64,000 bases of DNA from Zeimonas sp003577305. GTDB taxonomy: Bacteria; Pseudomonadota; Gammaproteobacteria; Burkholderiales; Burkholderiaceae_E. The stretch is taken from contig SZOX01000012.1 in assembly GCA_030263385.1 (NCBI GenBank), positions 124,001 to 188,000 on the forward strand, given 5' to 3'. Positions 62,513 to 64,000 of this stretch are shown piece after piece. Each line of letters begins with the position of its first letter. Position 1 is the first letter of the stretch. A model generated the notes under the pieces. That model saw nothing but the letters and a program-made list of their open reading frames with translations, was not told the DNA's origin and made no database searches. The position numbers were made by a program, and so were the translations under genes.

Positions 62513-63210
62513 TGTCGTTGCCTGCATCGCCGGCGCCCGCGGTCGAGTTGATCGGCGTACGCAAGACGTTCGCCGGACGCGCGGTGCTCGACGGCGTCGA
62601 CCTGAACGTGAGGCGCGGCGAGCGGGTCGCACTGCTCGGTGAATCGGGCAGCGGCAAGTCGACGCTGTTGCACCTGATCGCCGGCCTCGAACCGGTCGAC
62701 GCGGGGATGGTGCGCGTCGCCGGCACCGAAGTGTCCGCGCTCGATGCCGACGCCGCAGCGAGCTTCCGGCGCAGCGCCATCGGTTTCGTGTTCCAGGCCT
62801 TCCACCTGTTGCCGCATCTCGATGCCGCGCGCAACGTCGCGGTGCCGCTGCTGCTGAACGGCGTCGCTGCGCCCGCCGCGCTCGAGCGGGCAACGGCGAT
62901 GCTCGCGAGAGTCGGACTGGCCGGGCGCGCGAGCGCCTGGCCGCGCGAACTCTCCGGCGGCGAGCAGCAGCGCGTGGCGCTCGCACGCGCGCTGGTGCAC
63001 GCTCCGGCGCTGGTGCTCGCCGACGAGCCCACCGGCAATCTCGACCCGAGCACTGCCGCGCAGGCGCTGGCACTGATTGCCGGCGCGCTCGAGTCGAGCG
63101 GCGCCGCGCTGGTGCTGGTCACGCATTCGGCGCAGGCCGCCGCGATCGCCCATCGGCGGCTGCGGCTCGATGCGCGCGGCCTGCGCCCCGACGACGCGAC
63201 GCTGCCATGA
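62512..63210 (+). CDS. LolD/MacB-type ABC transporter ATPase
   Basis: 232 residues from GTG 62512, which shares a base with the selD stop (TAGTG). Walker A GESGSGKSTLLHLIAGLE, Q-loop FVFQAFHLLPHLDAARNV, signature LSGGEQQRVALARALV and Walker B LVLADEPTGNLDP fit the LolD/MacB/FtsE group that works with FtsX-like permeases. Its stop overlaps the permease start (ATGA). It probably handles lipoprotein or other envelope traffic. A link with selenium metabolism is not supported by the sequence. Confidence 0.88.
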   Translation: MSLPASPAPAVELIGVRKTFAGRAVLDGVDLNVRRGERVALLGESGSGKSTLLHLIAGLEPVDAGMVRVAGTEVSALDADAAASFRRSAIGFVFQAFHLLPHLDAARNVAVPLLLNGVAAPAALERATAMLARVGLAGRASAWPRELSGGEQQRVALARALVHAPALVLADEPTGNLDPSTAAQALALIAGALESSGAALVLVTHSAQAAAIAHRRLRLDARGLRPDDATLP

Positions 63211-64000
63211 GCGCGCCCGCGGCAGTGCACGCGCGCGCTGCCGACGGGCGCCTGGCGCTGCTCGGCTGGCTGTGGCGCGCCCAGGCGCGCGCGCAGCCCG
63301 GGCGCGCGCTGACGGCGGTGCTCGCGATCGCGATCGGCGTCGCGCTGGCGCTGGCGATCCACCTGGTGAACCGCTCGGCGCTCGAGGAATTCGCGACTGC
63401 GATGTCGACGGTGAACGGCGAAGCGCAGGCGCAATTGCGCGCGCGCGCCGGCAGCTTCGACGAAACCTTGTATCCGCGACTCGCCGCCAGCGCCGACGGC
63501 GCCTCGGTGAGCCCGGTGATCGACGCGGTCTTCGCGCTCGCCGATCGGCCCGGCGAGACGCTGCGCGTCATCGGCATCGACGCTTTCCGTGCCGCCGCGG
63601 TGACTCCCGCGCTGCTGCCGTCGACCGGCGCCGGCGAACAGGCGGGCGCCGCGTCGCCGCTGTTCGCCGACGACACCGTGTTCCTGTCGAACGCCGCGCT
63701 CACCGCGCTCGGCCTGGCCGAAGGCGATACGCTGCGGCTGCGCGCCGGCACGCGCACCGTGGCGCTGCGCATCGCGGGCACGCTGGCGCGGGTCGCGGCC
63801 GGCCAGCGGCTCGCGGTGATGGATCTCGGTGCGATGCAGTGGCGGCTGGGCTGGCTCGGCCGGCTCTCGCGCCTCGACCTGCGCTTTGCCGATGCCGGCG
63901 ATGGCGCGCGGCTGCGCGCGCGCTGGCAGGCGCTGCTGCCGCCCGAGGTCGTCTGGAGCGCACCCGACGCGAGCCGGCAGCGCATGTCGAACCTGTCGCG
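63207..64000 (+). CDS. FtsX-like ABC permease, C-terminus beyond window
   Basis: The frame starts at ATG 63207 (ATGA overlap) and is open to the right edge, giving 264 visible residues. A short cytoplasmic N-terminus leads to a membrane helix (about 37-55, ALTAVLAIAIGVALALAIHLVN) and a large periplasmic MacB_PCD-like region (about 60-260: GEAQAQLRARAGSFDETLY; GIDAFRAAAVTP; LFADDTVFLSNAAL). The FtsX four-helix core would lie beyond the edge. It partners the ATPase just upstream. Such paired YbbA-YbbP/LolDC-like transporters act on lipoproteins or envelope lipids. Confidence 0.82.
   Translation, partial: MSAPAAVHARAADGRLALLGWLWRAQARAQPGRALTAVLAIAIGVALALAIHLVNRSALEEFATAMSTVNGEAQAQLRARAGSFDETLYPRLAASADGASVSPVIDAVFALADRPGETLRVIGIDAFRAAAVTPALLPSTGAGEQAGAASPLFADDTVFLSNAALTALGLAEGDTLRLRAGTRTVALRIAGTLARVAAGQRLAVMDLGAMQWRLGWLGRLSRLDLRFADAGDGARLRARWQALLPPEVVWSAPDASRQRMSNLS

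Overview
The window is GC-rich, gene-dense DNA with very short intergenic gaps and many ATGA/GTGA stop-start overlaps. The gene content (two HAAT branched-chain-type ABC operons, DUF2863, the DUF2868/DUF3482 pair, a yejABEF-fabI neighbourhood, a sox operon, and a mltD-gloB-methyltransferase-rnhA-dnaQ neighbourhood) fits a betaproteobacterium, most likely Burkholderiales. No rRNA, tRNA, CRISPR array, insertion sequence or phage remnant was seen. No stretch longer than about 220 bases lacks a gene. Both ends cut genes: an ABC1/AarF kinase at the left and an FtsX-like permease at the right.

Layout. 1-6.6 kb: ABC1 kinase, a PatZ-like protein acetyltransferase, a membrane-anchored Mrr-like protein, a DUF808 membrane protein, a small cytochrome c and a LEA14-like lipoprotein. 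6.8-12.5 kb: glycogen genes glgC, alpha-glucan phosphorylase and glgA behind a DUF2934 gene. 12.6-17.6 kb (minus): a HAAT importer with a fused LivM-LivG protein. 17.8-27.5 kb (plus): a signalling stretch with an XRE/ScfR-type regulator carrying a histidine-kinase-like dimerisation segment, a stand-alone receiver, a small membrane protein, an SSF-histidine kinase, a WYL regulator, the DUF2868/DUF3482 membrane-GTPase pair and an MliC-like secreted protein followed by a strong terminator. 27.7-34.4 kb: a second HAAT importer ending in an acyl-CoA ligase. 34.4-35.5 kb: phospholipase A.

35.6-42.3 kb: a sox thiosulfate-oxidation operon read right to left (soxY, soxZ, DsrE-like, soxA, soxX, soxB, TlpA-like thioredoxin, GlcG/HbpS-like protein and a 50-residue membrane ORF), with a divergent thioredoxin-fold gene. 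soxCD is not in the window. 42.3-54.1 kb: DUF2863, then dnaQ, an RND efflux pump, rnhA, cfa, a YafS-like methyltransferase, gloB and mltD. This is the enterobacterial mltD-gloB-yafS-rnhA-dnaQ neighbourhood with an efflux pump and a cyclopropane synthase inserted. 54.1-59.6 kb (minus): yejABEF peptide importer. 59.6-64 kb (plus): fabI, senB (selenosugar synthase), selD/senC, and a LolD-like ATPase with its permease, joined by overlapping stop and start codons.

The strongest leads are the ScfR-type regulator whose internal segment closely resembles the phospho-acceptor helix pair of the neighbouring SSF-histidine kinase, with a perfect 21-bp palindrome upstream of it; the senB-selD pair without senA in view and coupled to fabI; and dnaQ translationally overlapped with an RND pump.
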